A stretch of 64,000 nt of DNA from Prorocentrum cordatum (taxonomy: Eukaryota > Sar > Dinophyceae > Prorocentrales > Prorocentraceae): positions 499,963 to 563,962 of the forward strand of contig CAUYUJ010004536.1 of NCBI GenBank assembly GCA_963575745.1. The letters run 5' to 3'. Positions 19,058 through 28,338 of this stretch are shown piece after piece. The notes beneath the pieces were generated by a model. That model had not been told where the DNA came from, searched no databases, and saw nothing but the letters and a program-made list of their open reading frames with translations. A program made the position numbers and the translations under genes. How positions within the stretch are numbered: position 1 is the stretch's first letter; each line of letters begins with the position of its first letter.

Positions 19058-21642
19058 CTGCGTAGAGCCCATGGGCTATTCAGTGCAGAGGTCCTGCCCT
19101 GACGTGAGAGTGCCCGCTCAGGAGCTTGGAGCCTTGAGCACATTCTGCCCGGCCCCCCTGCCCCGGGTTCGATATAGGCACTCCCGAGCTGGGGCAGGGA
19201 CGCTTGACTGAACAAGACTGTGGGGGGCGTTCATTCAGCAGTGTGCCCAGGAAGCTTCAGACCCTGGAGAATCCCTTATCTGATGAGGGCGGCAGTGATA
19301 CCCATGAACAGTCCTCGATCGGAGTTCCAACAGCTTCCAGACCCCACATTCCTTATCCAATGGTTCCTCATCAGATGCCCCCACCGCTTTCAAGCAACGA
19401 AGCCTGGATCACCGCGCTGGCCACGTGTGTGTCCTTCCGGTCTAAGTGGTTTATCAGCATCGAGCCGCGACGGTAAACTCGGAGGCCGAACGTCGTTGTG
19501 TGCTGGAGGGTCTGATTCGTCCACCACTCGAGCACCTGTCGCCAGCAAAAGAAGACATACCAATAATGGTACGGTTCCCTGGGGGGGGCCTTCAATGGGC
19601 CTGCAGAGTGCCGACGCCGTTTCAGCGATATAGCAAACTGTGCCCTAAAGGCCCATATACTCCTCCCTACTGGCCATCCCATCTAAACATGCAGGGTCTA
19701 GCTATCTGGCGATCTGTCTAGCGACCTGGCAATACGTTGAAAGATCTCCCCACGTGACGTAATGCCCACCAGACTACGTACTTGTATTGCTACCGACCGG
19801 GCTATCAATCTAAATAACAACCGACCGAAAACTCGACGAATGAGCATACAAGCGATATGGCGACGAATCGGCCTAGACACGCTTCTGACTGTCAACGAGG
19901 CATCAAGCGATCTCCCAACATATGAATTGAACAATCTGGCGAATGGGCTCAACAACAACATTACACAATCAATTACTGAATTCGATGTCAGCGGCCGATA
20001 TGGAAATTTGGAACTACCTATCGCCTGCAATAATCAATGAATTTAAATAGGGTGCGCGACACTGTCTAGCCAACGCTCGATCGATTCATCAGATGACAAA
20101 CTTGCCCAACAATCGGCACATCCAAATAACGGGAAACTCCAGAATGACGAATTATCCGAAACACTTGTTGACAAGCGAGCGGACTACCGGTCTCACCGTC
20201 TGCCTACTTACTCTACAACACAACTCTGTCGAACAATATACCTAGCATGCGATCAACCGGACGACCGATTTGTCTGACACACTACCAACGGCCTGTCTAG
20301 CGACCTCGCAAACGATCTAACGACCTCAGCCAAAATGGCGGTAACTGGGCCGCACTTACCAGGCAGCGCCTCCCCACTACGAGATATTCAGGCTCCAATG
20401 ACGAGAGTATTTGAGTAATGTGGACCTGCTTCATCTCCTGCACCAAGCCGTTGTACACAGCTGGGAAGCGAGTGATCTCAATCTTATCCATTGCGACCTT
20501 ATGGCTATTTGTGAAAAACCCAGGGATGGGGTCGTGCTTCCTCACAGAGTCGCGCAACCGCTCCTGGTACCAAGGGTAAAGAAGGGACTTCATCTTGTCT
20601 GTCATGTGCATCTTCAGGTATCCACCCTCGTAGTCCGTCACCGTGCTCCCTGGTACGTTTGAGAGGGGTAGAAAGCCAAGTGGTGCCTGGTTGGATTCCT
20701 GTAGGCCTTACGAAGCCCCATCATCTCCCAAGACATTCTTGCGTGCACCAGCCTCCCCTCCCGAGGTTCCCAGGAGGCCCATACACTTGCCTGGCGTTCT
20801 TCAGTGCTGTCCGAGGCTGGAGAAGCGGCCCAGAGAGGCGACCAAGGCTGCCAAGATGACTCCACACCACTGCCTCGAGAGGCACGCAAAGTCTCCCAAA
20901 AGAGCCCACGAGGCTCCAAAGCTGCCCCAATAAGCTTCCAAGACGCCAGAGAGAAGGCCAAGCAGCCACACAGCAGGGCCAGAGTCAATCCCAAGCCTGT
21001 GACAACACTTACTTGTTTCTTTCGATTTTGAGTGAGCCTCGGAGGCACCAAAGAGACGCCCTTAAGAGCCAAAGCAGGGCCCCCCAAAGCCCTCCAGACG
21101 GCCCAAGGCAGCTCCAAGAGAGCCCAAGACGGCCGGGCCCAAGCCAGGCCAGCCCAGGGGGGGGCCCGAGAGGCCCCCCAAACAGCCCAAAGAGATCCTC
21201 CGAGACTGCCGAGAGTGGACCAAGATGGCACTACGACGGCTAAAGAGAGACCCAAAACGCCCCAAATGGGCCCCACATGAGCCCAGGACATTCCCAAGGC
21301 GGTCCAAGTAGCCCTAATGAGAGCCCTGACAAAAATAGAAACGAAAGGTGTCGCGTGTTACGGCCTCAGAGTGCTGCGTTGGCACGGTGGCGGGACTTGC
21401 CGCAGGCAACTTGATTGGTCACGTTAACTATGTACCTCTGCTGGCTCATCCAAACATGGTCGGCCGTGGCGCCACGTTTGTAAGGGTTCCCGCTGCCAGT
21501 CTCGTCCGCGCTGAAGCCGTACAGCGCAGGATCGCGCTGCTTGACCTCGGCCTCCGTCACCCGCCGGACGCAACTCCACTCCTTCGAATGGCCGACGCAG
21601 GGAGAACCGTGATCCCGAGCCAGCTGCTCAAACTCCTTCCAC
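18788..21642 (-). CDS. prolyl 4-hydroxylase-like 2-oxoglutarate/Fe(II) oxygenase, last four exons
   Basis: Exons on the minus strand: 21642-21436, 20645-20426, 19535-19404 and 19057-18788 (TAG stop). Introns are GT-AG (790 bp), GT-AG (890 bp) and GC-AG (346 bp); all four exons join in phase into about 275 residues. The family uses Fe(II) and 2-oxoglutarate to hydroxylate proteins or small molecules, and P4H-type members usually act in the secretory pathway. The jelly-roll core is seen: VYRRGSMLINHLDRKDTHVA carries the HxD iron ligands, and VLYEGARVVHGRPMRFQGE carries the distal His. EMKQ|VLEWW and ASAVIQ|VGARADVGWPLEV cross exon joins as in algal homologues. The N-terminal exons and any signal peptide were not found. 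Substrate unknown. Confidence 0.8.
19404..19535 (-). CDS. 2OG oxygenase exon with HxD motif
   Basis: It is exactly 44 codons after GGCGACAG|GTGCTCG. It ends at ATCCAG|GCTTCG, a GC donor. Residues 30-32 are His-Leu-Asp, the first two iron ligands. Confidence 0.8.
19714..20311. repeat. AT-richer insert in a 2OG oxygenase intron
   Basis: CTGTCTAGCGACCTGGCAA at 19714 and CCTGTCTAGCGACCTCGCAA at 20292 are near-identical direct repeats bounding about 560 bases. That stretch is clearly lower in GC, rich in CGACCGA motifs, and contains no GGA tract. No coding frame is recognised inside. Confidence 0.5.
20426..20645 (-). CDS. 2OG oxygenase exon
   Basis: Acceptor CCAGGGAG|CACGG and donor AAGCAG|GTCCAC. 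The frame contains YPWYQERLRDSVRKHDPIPG then FFTNSHKVAMDKIEITRFPA, matching the block that precedes the catalytic barrel in algal P4H-like proteins. Confidence 0.75.
21436..21642 (-). CDS. 2OG oxygenase exon (first seen)
   Basis: The acceptor GACCCGCAG|GTGGAAGG leads to WKEFEQLARDHGSPCVGHSK and YGFSADETGSGNPYKRG. The donor is CAGCAGAG|GTACAT. It ends two bases into a codon that exon 20645 completes. Its membership rests on phase and proximity, because this N-terminal part is not itself diagnostic. Confidence 0.55.
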
Positions 21643-21837
21643 CTGCGGGTCGAGGCCTCCCAAATGGGCGACGAAAAGAAAGGGGTCTCACGCGAGATGA
21701 CAGAATTGCCTTGCGCGGTGACTTACGCCCGCCACCAGCGCGGCACGCCACTTTGGAGACGAGGGCTCTTCCGCGCGACCTTACGCGGGCAGCTTACGCG
21801 CCAATGTCGGCGCAGACGACCCCGTTTTCGTTTGCGT

Positions 21838-22052
21838 CGCTCGGATGGGGTCCCAGCACATGGGGTCGGAGGATCGCGCCGCATCGCCGATGCATCCCCG
21901 ATACATCGGCGATGCACCGGCGACGTCGGAGACGCATCGGCGCCGTCGGCTCAGAGAAAACACCAGGCTCCATGTCGAGCCGCGTCGCTGCTGCATCGGC
22001 GATGCGGCGCGATCTTCCGACCAGATCTGCTCCGATCCCGCATGGGAGGCCT
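21838..22052. mobile_element. F8 element
   Basis: CATGGGGTCGGAGGATCGCG on the left is inverted by GGCGCGATCTTCCGACCAG on the right, with GCATCGGCGATG palindromes between. Confidence 0.65.
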
Positions 22053-22735
22053 GCAATGCGCACACGGCCGCAAGCACCCCCGCAAAGAACCCAGGCCCTG
22101 AAAACCCGCGCGCGAGATGCACCCGGGGGGGGGGAACCCAGAGCACCCGGAACACAGCAGCCCCTCCCACGGCCGCGGGAAGCCGCCGCGCAGCGCGCGA
22201 AGCGAAGAAACCGAGGGGGGCCCTGACGAGAAGCAGACGGTTGGTTTCCTGGTGCGCATCCCCACTGCAGAGCGGGGGGGGAGGGCCGCCCCCTCTGCCC
22301 GGTGTTTTGTTTTCCGGCCACAACTCGGACATCCGGCGGCCGCTCGGGATGAGCTGGGCACCCCAAGGACGTCTTGGCGAGGCGCAGCTGCTGGAACGCA
22401 TCCCGAGGCCGGAAGAGCGCCAGGAGCCGACGAAGGCGCTCGGAAACCTCGAACCTTCGAGCCCTATAGGGCACGCGAAGAACGGAGGAGCATAACCTCG
22501 CCCGCCACCGGGAGCGCCTGGCCCCGACGGCGAACAAGTGGAGGAGGAGGAGGAGGGAGGAGGAGGAGGAGGAGGAGGAGGAGGAGGAGGTGTACTCCAT
22601 CCCAGTCTTCGCCCGTGATGGCAAGGCATCGCCCTCCTCCGAGCAGGCGCCGCGCTCGACGAGGAGCACGGCGAAGGGCCGCCCCCGTGGCCGAGGCGCG
22701 GCGGGGGCGGGGTGCGCCCGCCCCCCCCTTTATCT
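22053..22735. other. unassigned GC-rich stretch with a GGA tract
   Basis: A GGA tract lies at 22538-22590. Minus-strand frames such as one containing ERLRRLLALFRPRDAFQQLR are open, but show neither a domain nor clear splice sites, so no exon is called. Confidence 0.5.
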
Positions 22736-23152
22736 CCTCCTCCTCCTCCTCTCCCCTCATCCTCCCCTCCTCCTCCTCCTCTCCTCATCCTTTTCTCGTC
22801 CACCACCTCCACCTCCGCTCTTCCTGCTCCTCTGCTGATCCTCTCTCCTCCTCCTCCCCTATTTCCTCCTCCTCCCTGACTCCTGCTTCCGCTCCTCCTG
22901 TCCTCCTCCTCTCCTCCTCCTCCTCCTTCCTCCTCTCCTCCCATCCTCTCCTCCTGCTCCTCCTCTTCTCCTCCTCTCTCCTGATCCTCTTTCTCCTTCC
23001 CCTCCTTCCTTCTCCTCTCCTCCTCCTCCTCCTCCACCTTCTCCACCTCCTGCTCCTCCTGCTCCTCCTGCTCCTCCTGGTCCTCGTCCTCGTCCTCCTC
23101 CTCCTCCACCTCCTCCTTCTCCTCCTGCTCCTCCTCCTCCTCCTCGAGGTTC
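22736..23152. repeat. CCT-repeat pyrimidine tract
   Basis: About 415 bases of CCT triplets with TGCTCCTCC and ACCTCC interruptions on the plus strand, opposite in polarity to the GGA tract at 22538-22590 only 150 bases away. Confidence 0.95.
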
Positions 23153-23282
23153 GAGCCTCGAGGATGGGGTTTCGACAGCGACGACGACATCCCAGACCCC
23201 CTCGAAGATCGAGGTTCGAACTTTGAGGATGGTGGCTCGACGCGTGCTGGCATTCGGGGGCCCTCCTCTCTGGTGGCAGCTC

Positions 23283-23520
23283 ATGGGAGCCTCCCACGCC
23301 ATCTTTGCTGGCTCTTGCGAATCGACGCTGGCCCGGCCCGGCGCTGGTCGGCGCCGGTCGACTCTAGATCGACGTGAATTAACACCAGTCGACGCTAAAT
23401 CGACGCTCGTCGATCTAGACCGTCGCTTTCTCATTGGCTGCTACCATCGCACTCGAATGCACTCCGAAAACGGGATTGCGAGGACAGTCAGGGCTCACAT
23501 GTGTTGCTGCCAAGCACCCT
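23283..23520. repeat. F10 repeat
   Basis: CACGCCATCTTTGCTGGCTC on the left, ATCGACGC runs inside, and GGGATTGCGAGGACAGTCAG on the right. Confidence 0.6.
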
Positions 23521-23689
23521 CCTTCCATTGATCCCCCTTCCCCCTCAGCTGGGTCTGTCGTGTCGTCTCTTCGTCGTCGTTTCCATTTCCCCTGCCACAG
23601 GGCTCGTCTCGGCGGTTAACAAAACACGCGAGACCGTAGACATTGGCGGCGCGCGCATGGGGGGTACGTAGGGGAGGGAGGAAGGCGTC

Positions 23690-23800
23690 TTAGACGGAGG
23701 CTGCTTCTTGGAAGGCGCCGGCCCTTCATCTACAGACAAGGCCCGCGCCTTCTGAGAAGCAGGGGCGCTCCTGAGAAGCCTTCCCCCCTCGCCCTGACCC
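23690..23800. repeat. repeat shared with 13390-13470
   Basis: CTTGGAAGGCGCCGGCCCTT, then AAGGCCCGCGCCTTCTGAGA. The same units occur near 13370-13450 in inverted order. Confidence 0.55.
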
Positions 23801-23941
23801 CCTCTGCGCGTGGCCGGGTCGTCTCTCATCTTCCTCGCGCCGTCCTCGATCTTCCTGAAGGGGCCCAGGGACACAAACAAATAGACACAAATCCCCGGAT
23901 CGCCCTCTATTTTTAAATTGTCTGTGATTTCGAGACCTGGG

Positions 23942-24084
23942 GCGAGGAGGAGGAGGAGGAGGAGGAGGAGGAGGAGGAGGAGGAGGAGGAGGGGGAGGGG
24001 GAGGAGGAGGAAGAGGAGGAGGAGGAGGATGAGGAGGAGGAGGAGGAGGAGGAGAGGAGGAGGAGGAGGAGGAGGAGGAGGAGG
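23942..24084. repeat. GGA tract
   Basis: About 140 bases of GGA with a few GGGGGA and GGAAGA interruptions. Confidence 0.95.
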
Positions 24085-24374
24085 CCCGCCCGTGCTGGGG
24101 GTCGGCAGCGAGGGCGGTCGCCGACGCGCGCGGAAAGCCGGCAGGCCGCGCCAGGGCCGGGGCACCTGCGGTCGGGCCAAGGGCAGAAGCCCGTCCCTGA
24201 AGAGCACGAGGCCCTCCGCTGGCCGAGCTGAACACAAATATTCGAGGGTGCTCCCCCCCCACGAAGCACAAGGGCATCCCACAAGCACGAATGACGTGAG
24301 GGTAGGCCCTCCCCGAACCGACCTCGATCTCATACCTCGGCCCGACCGTGTTCTACCAGCTCGAGGAGGTCCCC

Positions 24375-24540
24375 CTTCAAGGGGCCCCAGGACACACAAA
24401 GAAATACACACAAATAAAACGACCCCCCATCTTTTCCTAGATTTTTTCTGGGTTTCTGTCTTCCCGCCCATTTTTTTTTTTCCCCATATTTTCTGGGGAA
24501 TCGACGATTAATTGTGTCTGTGGGTTTTTTCCCCTCCTGA
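24375..24540. mobile_element. F2 element
   Basis: CAGGACACACAAAGAAATAC on the left, GACGATTAATTGTGTCTGTG on the right, and the shared TTTTCTGGGTTTCTGTCTTC core. Confidence 0.65.
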
Positions 24541-24687
24541 TCCCTGTGCCTCACGAGAGAGGAGGGCGGCCGAGGAAGGAAGAGCAGGGCGAGGAGCAGC
24601 AGCTGCAGGCGGGACAGGCGCACGCCAGGTAGCCAGGCAAAGACGGGGGCGGCCGCGGAGGAGGAACGCGGCGCGGGGGAGGGGCTT

Positions 24688-24878
24688 CGGGCGTAGAGTA
24701 AAACGACGCGAAGATCGGGACAAAATCGGATCGGGATAACTCGAAATCTCTGAGAATCGGCGGGTTTGGAGGATGTATTGGGCGCCGCGGTCGCTCCAGA
24801 GCGTTCCGGAACGCTCTGAGAGCGCTCCGGAACGCTCTGGAGCGATTTATCCCGATCCTAGCCCTGTTTTATAGAGGT
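24688..24878 (-). mobile_element. F9 element, inverted copy
   Basis: Reverse complement of 1631-1805 along nearly its full length, including GACGCGAAGATCGGGACAAA and CTCCAGAGCGTTCCGGAACG. Confidence 0.7.
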
Positions 24879-25309
24879 AGGTCGGGCCCGCCTTAGTGGG
24901 CCCTGGAAACGACAAGGCCGTTTTTTACTGGTTCCGTTTTGCCGTTTTCTTGCCGGTTCCGACGCCGTTGTTTTACCGGTTTCGTTGCCGTTTTTTGACC
25001 GGTTCCGGCTCCGGTTCCAATCCTGGAGCCGTTTTGTTTGCCGTTTCCGGTCGCCGTTTTTGTTGCCGTTTCCATTTTCAAGGGACGCTTTCTCGGAAAC
25101 GGTGAAAAAACGGCCATGCCGTTTCCGGGGCCCACCAAGGGCACGCCTTCCTCCGGGCGGATTTGGGAAGAAAAACCAGACAGAGTGAGAAAGTACGAGA
25201 AAATAGCAATAGTCAAAGGATGGAAAGGGATCGCCCCCAGATTCTGTCTCGAACTGTTCTTGGATACTCCTCCTGTAGAGATACATGCCAAACTGAAGCC
25301 TGGAGGATC

Positions 25310-25480
25310 TTCGGAAGGGGAACTGGGACACACAGAAAAATGGACACAAATAACCAGATTCCCCACATTTTCCCGCCATTTTCTGGGCTTCTGTCTTCCC
25401 CCCCACTTCCCATAGTTTCCCATCTTCTCTGGGGACTCGACGATTCATTGTGTCTGTGTGTACTTTTTGTTCCCCTCCTC
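25310..25480. mobile_element. F2 element
   Basis: CACACAGAAAAATGGACACA on the left and GACGATTCATTGTGTCTGTG on the right, with the shared TCTGTCTTCCCCCCCACTTC core. It runs directly into a CCT tract. Confidence 0.6.
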
Positions 25481-25777
25481 CTCCTCCTCCTCCTCCTCCT
25501 CCTCCTCCTTCTCCTCCTCCTCCTCCTCCTTCTCTTGTTCCTGCTTCTTCTCCTCCTCCTCTCCTCCTCATCTTCTTCCTCCTCCTCATCTTCCTCTTGT
25601 TCCTCCTCCTCCTCCTCCTCCTCTTCCTCCTCCTCTTTCCTCTTGTTCCTCCCCTCCTCCTCTTCTGTTCCTCATCCTCCTCTCCTGGTCCTCCTCCTCC
25701 TCCTCCTCCTCCTCCTCCTCCTCCTCTCCTCCTCCTCCCCCATCCTCTCTTCTTTGTTCCTCCTCCTCCTCTCCTCC

Positions 25778-25810
<33 letters not shown>

Positions 25811-25865
25811 TCTTGTTCTTCCTCCTCCTCCTCCTCCTCCTTCTCCTCCTCCTCCTTCTCCTCCT
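25481..25865. repeat. CCT-repeat pyrimidine tract
   Basis: About 385 bases of CCT triplets with TCTTCCTCTTGTTCC interruptions that recur about every 60-120 bases. Confidence 0.95.
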
Positions 25866-25984
25866 CGCCACGAGGCGGGCGCGCGAGCGGCCTCGGGCAC
25901 CCACAGCGGGTGCACCGGGGGGAGGGGGCTGGGCGGCCGGTGCGAGCTGCCCGGGGGAGGGGCAGCGCGGGTCCCACCAAAGTT

Positions 25985-26140
25985 TTAAGTCGGGCGTGTC
26001 CCCCCTGCAGGGGGGAATTTTTGACGACAAATACACAAATATTCGAGAGAAAGACCCCAAAATGGTCAAACAATACTCCAAAAAGAGTTCCCCGGACTAT
26101 TTTTGACTATTCCCCCCCGTAGAGGGACAGGCCCGACTTA
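25985..26140. mobile_element. F1 element, copy f
   Basis: The ends are TTAAGTCGGGCGTGTCCCCC and GAGGGACAGGCCCGACTTA. This is one of the most symmetric copies. Flanks CACCAAAG and CACCAGAC are a weak target duplication. Confidence 0.75.
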
Positions 26141-26151
26141 ACACCAGACCT

Positions 26152-26278
26152 GGCCATCGCTCGGACGTCCATTCCCGGTGCTCTGTTCGGTCTCGTGCGT
26201 GGCTTTCTCGCGGGGTGCTCCAGGATGCTCCTTGATAGCCCCCGCTGAGAAGAACAGTGCACACGCCCGAGCGATGCC
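26152..26278. mobile_element. F5 element
   Basis: GGCCATCGCTCGGACGTCC and ACGCCCGAGCGATGCC are the inverted ends. It lies 12 bases from the F1 copy before it. Confidence 0.7.
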
Positions 26279-26319
26279 AAGAGAACGAGCCTGAGACGAA
26301 GCACCCGCTCCCAGGAACT

Positions 26320-26366
<47 letters not shown>
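26320..26366. repeat. TA dinucleotide repeat
   Basis: About 22 TA units. Other TA tracts in the window are at 17837, 36237, 38909 and 45355. Confidence 0.95.
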
Positions 26367-26368
<2 letters not shown>

Positions 26369-26409
26369 GACAGAGCGGACGACATGCTTCCGCAAGTCTG
26401 GGGAAACTG

Positions 26410-26580
26410 GCGCATGCCGATTCCGCTACTCCCTGGACCTCTCCCGGGCTGCGTTCTGATCAGAGTTTCGTAGAGGGGAATCCAGGCATGGCGCCAAGGG
26501 CCTCCCAGGAGGCCCGAGAACGCGAAAACGAGGGAAGGGCAGCGGTATCAATACCTCTTCCTCTTCTGATGTCCTCCGTC
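26410..26580. repeat. F12 repeat
   Basis: CGATTCCGCTACTCCCTGGA, then CTCTCCCGGGCTGCGTTCTG, closing with GCGGTATCAATACCTC, which is partly inverted to the start. Confidence 0.55.
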
Positions 26581-26617
26581 CCTCCCCTGAGGGGCATCGA
26601 GAAGGGGGGTTGGGCCT

Positions 26618-26778
26618 AGGGGGGAGACATCGACCTGGAATCGGCGGTGCATCGCCGATAGACTGGCGATAGGCCCCCGATAGCAGATCCCCACGCTCCT
26701 GGGCAGGTTGTGGCTCTGTTGGACCCTCGTCGGCGATGTATGGCCGATTGGGGGTCGATGCATCCCCCCTTTCTCGGG
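26618..26778. mobile_element. F7 element
   Basis: CATCGACCTGGAATCGGCGG and GTCGATGCATCCCCCCTTTC, as in the copies at 11148 and 12088. Confidence 0.65.
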
Positions 26779-26993
26779 CGCGCGCTAACATGGATTACAG
26801 TGGAGGCCATCCACAAGAAACCTTCCACAAGGAACCCAGCCCTGAGACCCCAGGACGTCCGTTGGTCTTCGGTGGAAACCTCACGCTTTCCATCGCGAAG
26901 AACCATCGAGACCCAAAAAACAAAGGGCACCCTGGAGGCAAGCGAGGTGCTTCTGGGCATGGGTTTCCACTGTAGTGATTCGTGGATCTGGCG

Positions 26994-27139
26994 ATAGGTC
27001 GGGCAAGGATTTTGGCAAACGTTTAAAACTAGTTCATATTTTGCAAAAAATAATCAAAACCATAAATCAACAGTTCGTCCCCAGACTACTGTTTGACTAT
27101 TTTTGGCCATTCCTCCTGTAGAGGGACATGCCCGACTTA
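26994..27139. mobile_element. F1 element, copy g
   Basis: A left end shortened to ATAGGTCGGGC and a full right end CTGTAGAGGGACATGCCCGA. The AT-rich core contains TCGTCCCCAGACTACTG. No clear target duplication. Confidence 0.65.
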
Positions 27140-27333
27140 ACCCTAGTCTTCACCCCCCTCTTGGCCGCCCCCGACGTGGATCGGGTGAGGCACCCCCGAC
27201 ACACGAGGCCGGATGCCGCCGCGTCTGGCGACGGCGCTCGCCGATTGCGCATGGACACGAAGCCCGTCGCCAATCCACGCGCTGCAATCCATGCTAGCGT
27301 TCCCTCGACTGTCCCTATCCCACCCCCCTTTCC

Positions 27334-27560
27334 CTCTCCCTATATCCTCCTCCTCCTCTTCATCCTCCTCACCCTCTTCATCCTCCTCCTTCTCCTCCTC
27401 CTCCTCCTCGTCCCTATCACACCCTCTTTCCCTATCCCCTCATCCTCCTCCTCCTATCCTCCCCTATCCCTATCCTCTTTCCCTATCCCTCCTCATCCTC
27501 CTCCTCCTCCTCCTTCTCCTCCTCCTCTCCTCCTCCTCCTCCTCCTCCTCCTCTCCCTAT
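27334..27560. repeat. CCT tract with CCCTATCCC interruptions
   Basis: CCT triplets alternate with CCCTATCCC and CTTTCCCTATCCC blocks, unlike the purer tracts elsewhere. The unassigned bases at 27140-27333 show no recognisable exon. Confidence 0.9.
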
Positions 27561-27774
27561 CCCCCCCTATCCCCATCCCTATCGCACCCTCTGTCGTTGC
27601 CCCCAGCCCCCCTGGTTCGAGCGCGCCCCCCCCAGCCTGCTCTGGTCCGGGCGGCGCGGGGGGGCAACGGCCTTCACGCTCTCCAGCAGGCCCTTGCAAA
27701 CTGGGATCACGATGGCCGGTCGCCCGGCCTGTGGAGGAGCGAATTTCAAAAGGAAACTGAGGAGAAGGACAACG

Positions 27775-27952
27775 AGGAGGAGGAGGAGGAGGAGACGGAG
27801 GAGGAGGAGGAGGAGGAGGAGGAGGAGGAGACGGAGGAGGAGGAAGGGGAGGAGGAGGAGGAGGAGGAGGAGGGGGAGGAGAAGGAGGAGGAGAAGGAGG
27901 AGGAGAAGGAGGAGGAGGAGGAGGAAGAGGAGGAGAAGGAGGAGGATACATA
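27775..27952. repeat. GGA tract
   Basis: About 175 bases of GGA triplets, including GGAGACGGA and GGAGAAGGA variants. It is preceded at 27600-27720 by a possible minus-strand exon (IVIPVCKGLLESVKAVAPP) behind CTCCACAG|GCC whose phase does not join exon 28338-28226, so it is not called. Confidence 0.9.
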
Positions 27953-27954
27953 AT

Positions 27955-28130
27955 AGCTGCCATCCTCCCCCCCTGGATTCTCGGATCGGCGCTGCCCCCC
28001 TCCCCCCCCCCTGGCGCGCGGAGCGCGCCAAGGGCGGCGCCGGAGGCGTCGCCAGGGCGCCCAAGCGACGATCCAAGAAATCCTCGAGGAGCTCCGAAAG
28101 CTTATGCATATGTCGTTTGTCTACACTCTA
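27955..28130. mobile_element. F4 element
   Basis: GGATTCTCGGATCGGCGCTG and its approximate inverse GCGACGATCCAAGAAATCC surround CTGGCGCGCGGAGCGCGCCA, a palindrome. Confidence 0.65.
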
Positions 28131-28225
28131 CTCTGTTCCCTTCCTGCTTCCTCCTGCTCCTGCTGCTCCTCCCCCTGGCGACTTCGAAAGGGGTGGTTTG
28201 CACTTGGCGTGGGTAGCAATCGCAC

Positions 28226-28338
28226 CTTGGGGAGAGGGCGAGGACCTCGACAGAGTTCTCCGCGGCGCCCCGAGGAGGCCCGACGAGGGCAGCGGGGTGC
28301 CCCCTAAGCTCCAACCGACGCAGATCGCAAAGCACACC
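28226..28338 (-). CDS. VHL-like gene exon 3 (small barrel domain)
   Basis: The acceptor TTACGCCAG|GGTGTGC leads to VLCDLRRLELRGHPAALVGP and AAENSVEVLALSPR. The donor is CCCAAG|GTGCGA. Confidence 0.6.

Noticed and set aside
20328-20350. CCGCCATTTTGGCTGAGG (minus strand) resembling the spliced leader
   Set aside because: The match is 11 bases in the middle with both ends wrong, inside an intron. Chance is likely in 64 kb.
24085-24375. Possible exon with EGLVLFRDGLLPLARPQ on the minus strand
   Set aside because: It has no recognisable family, and flanking splice sites could not be fixed between the GGA tract and the F2 element.
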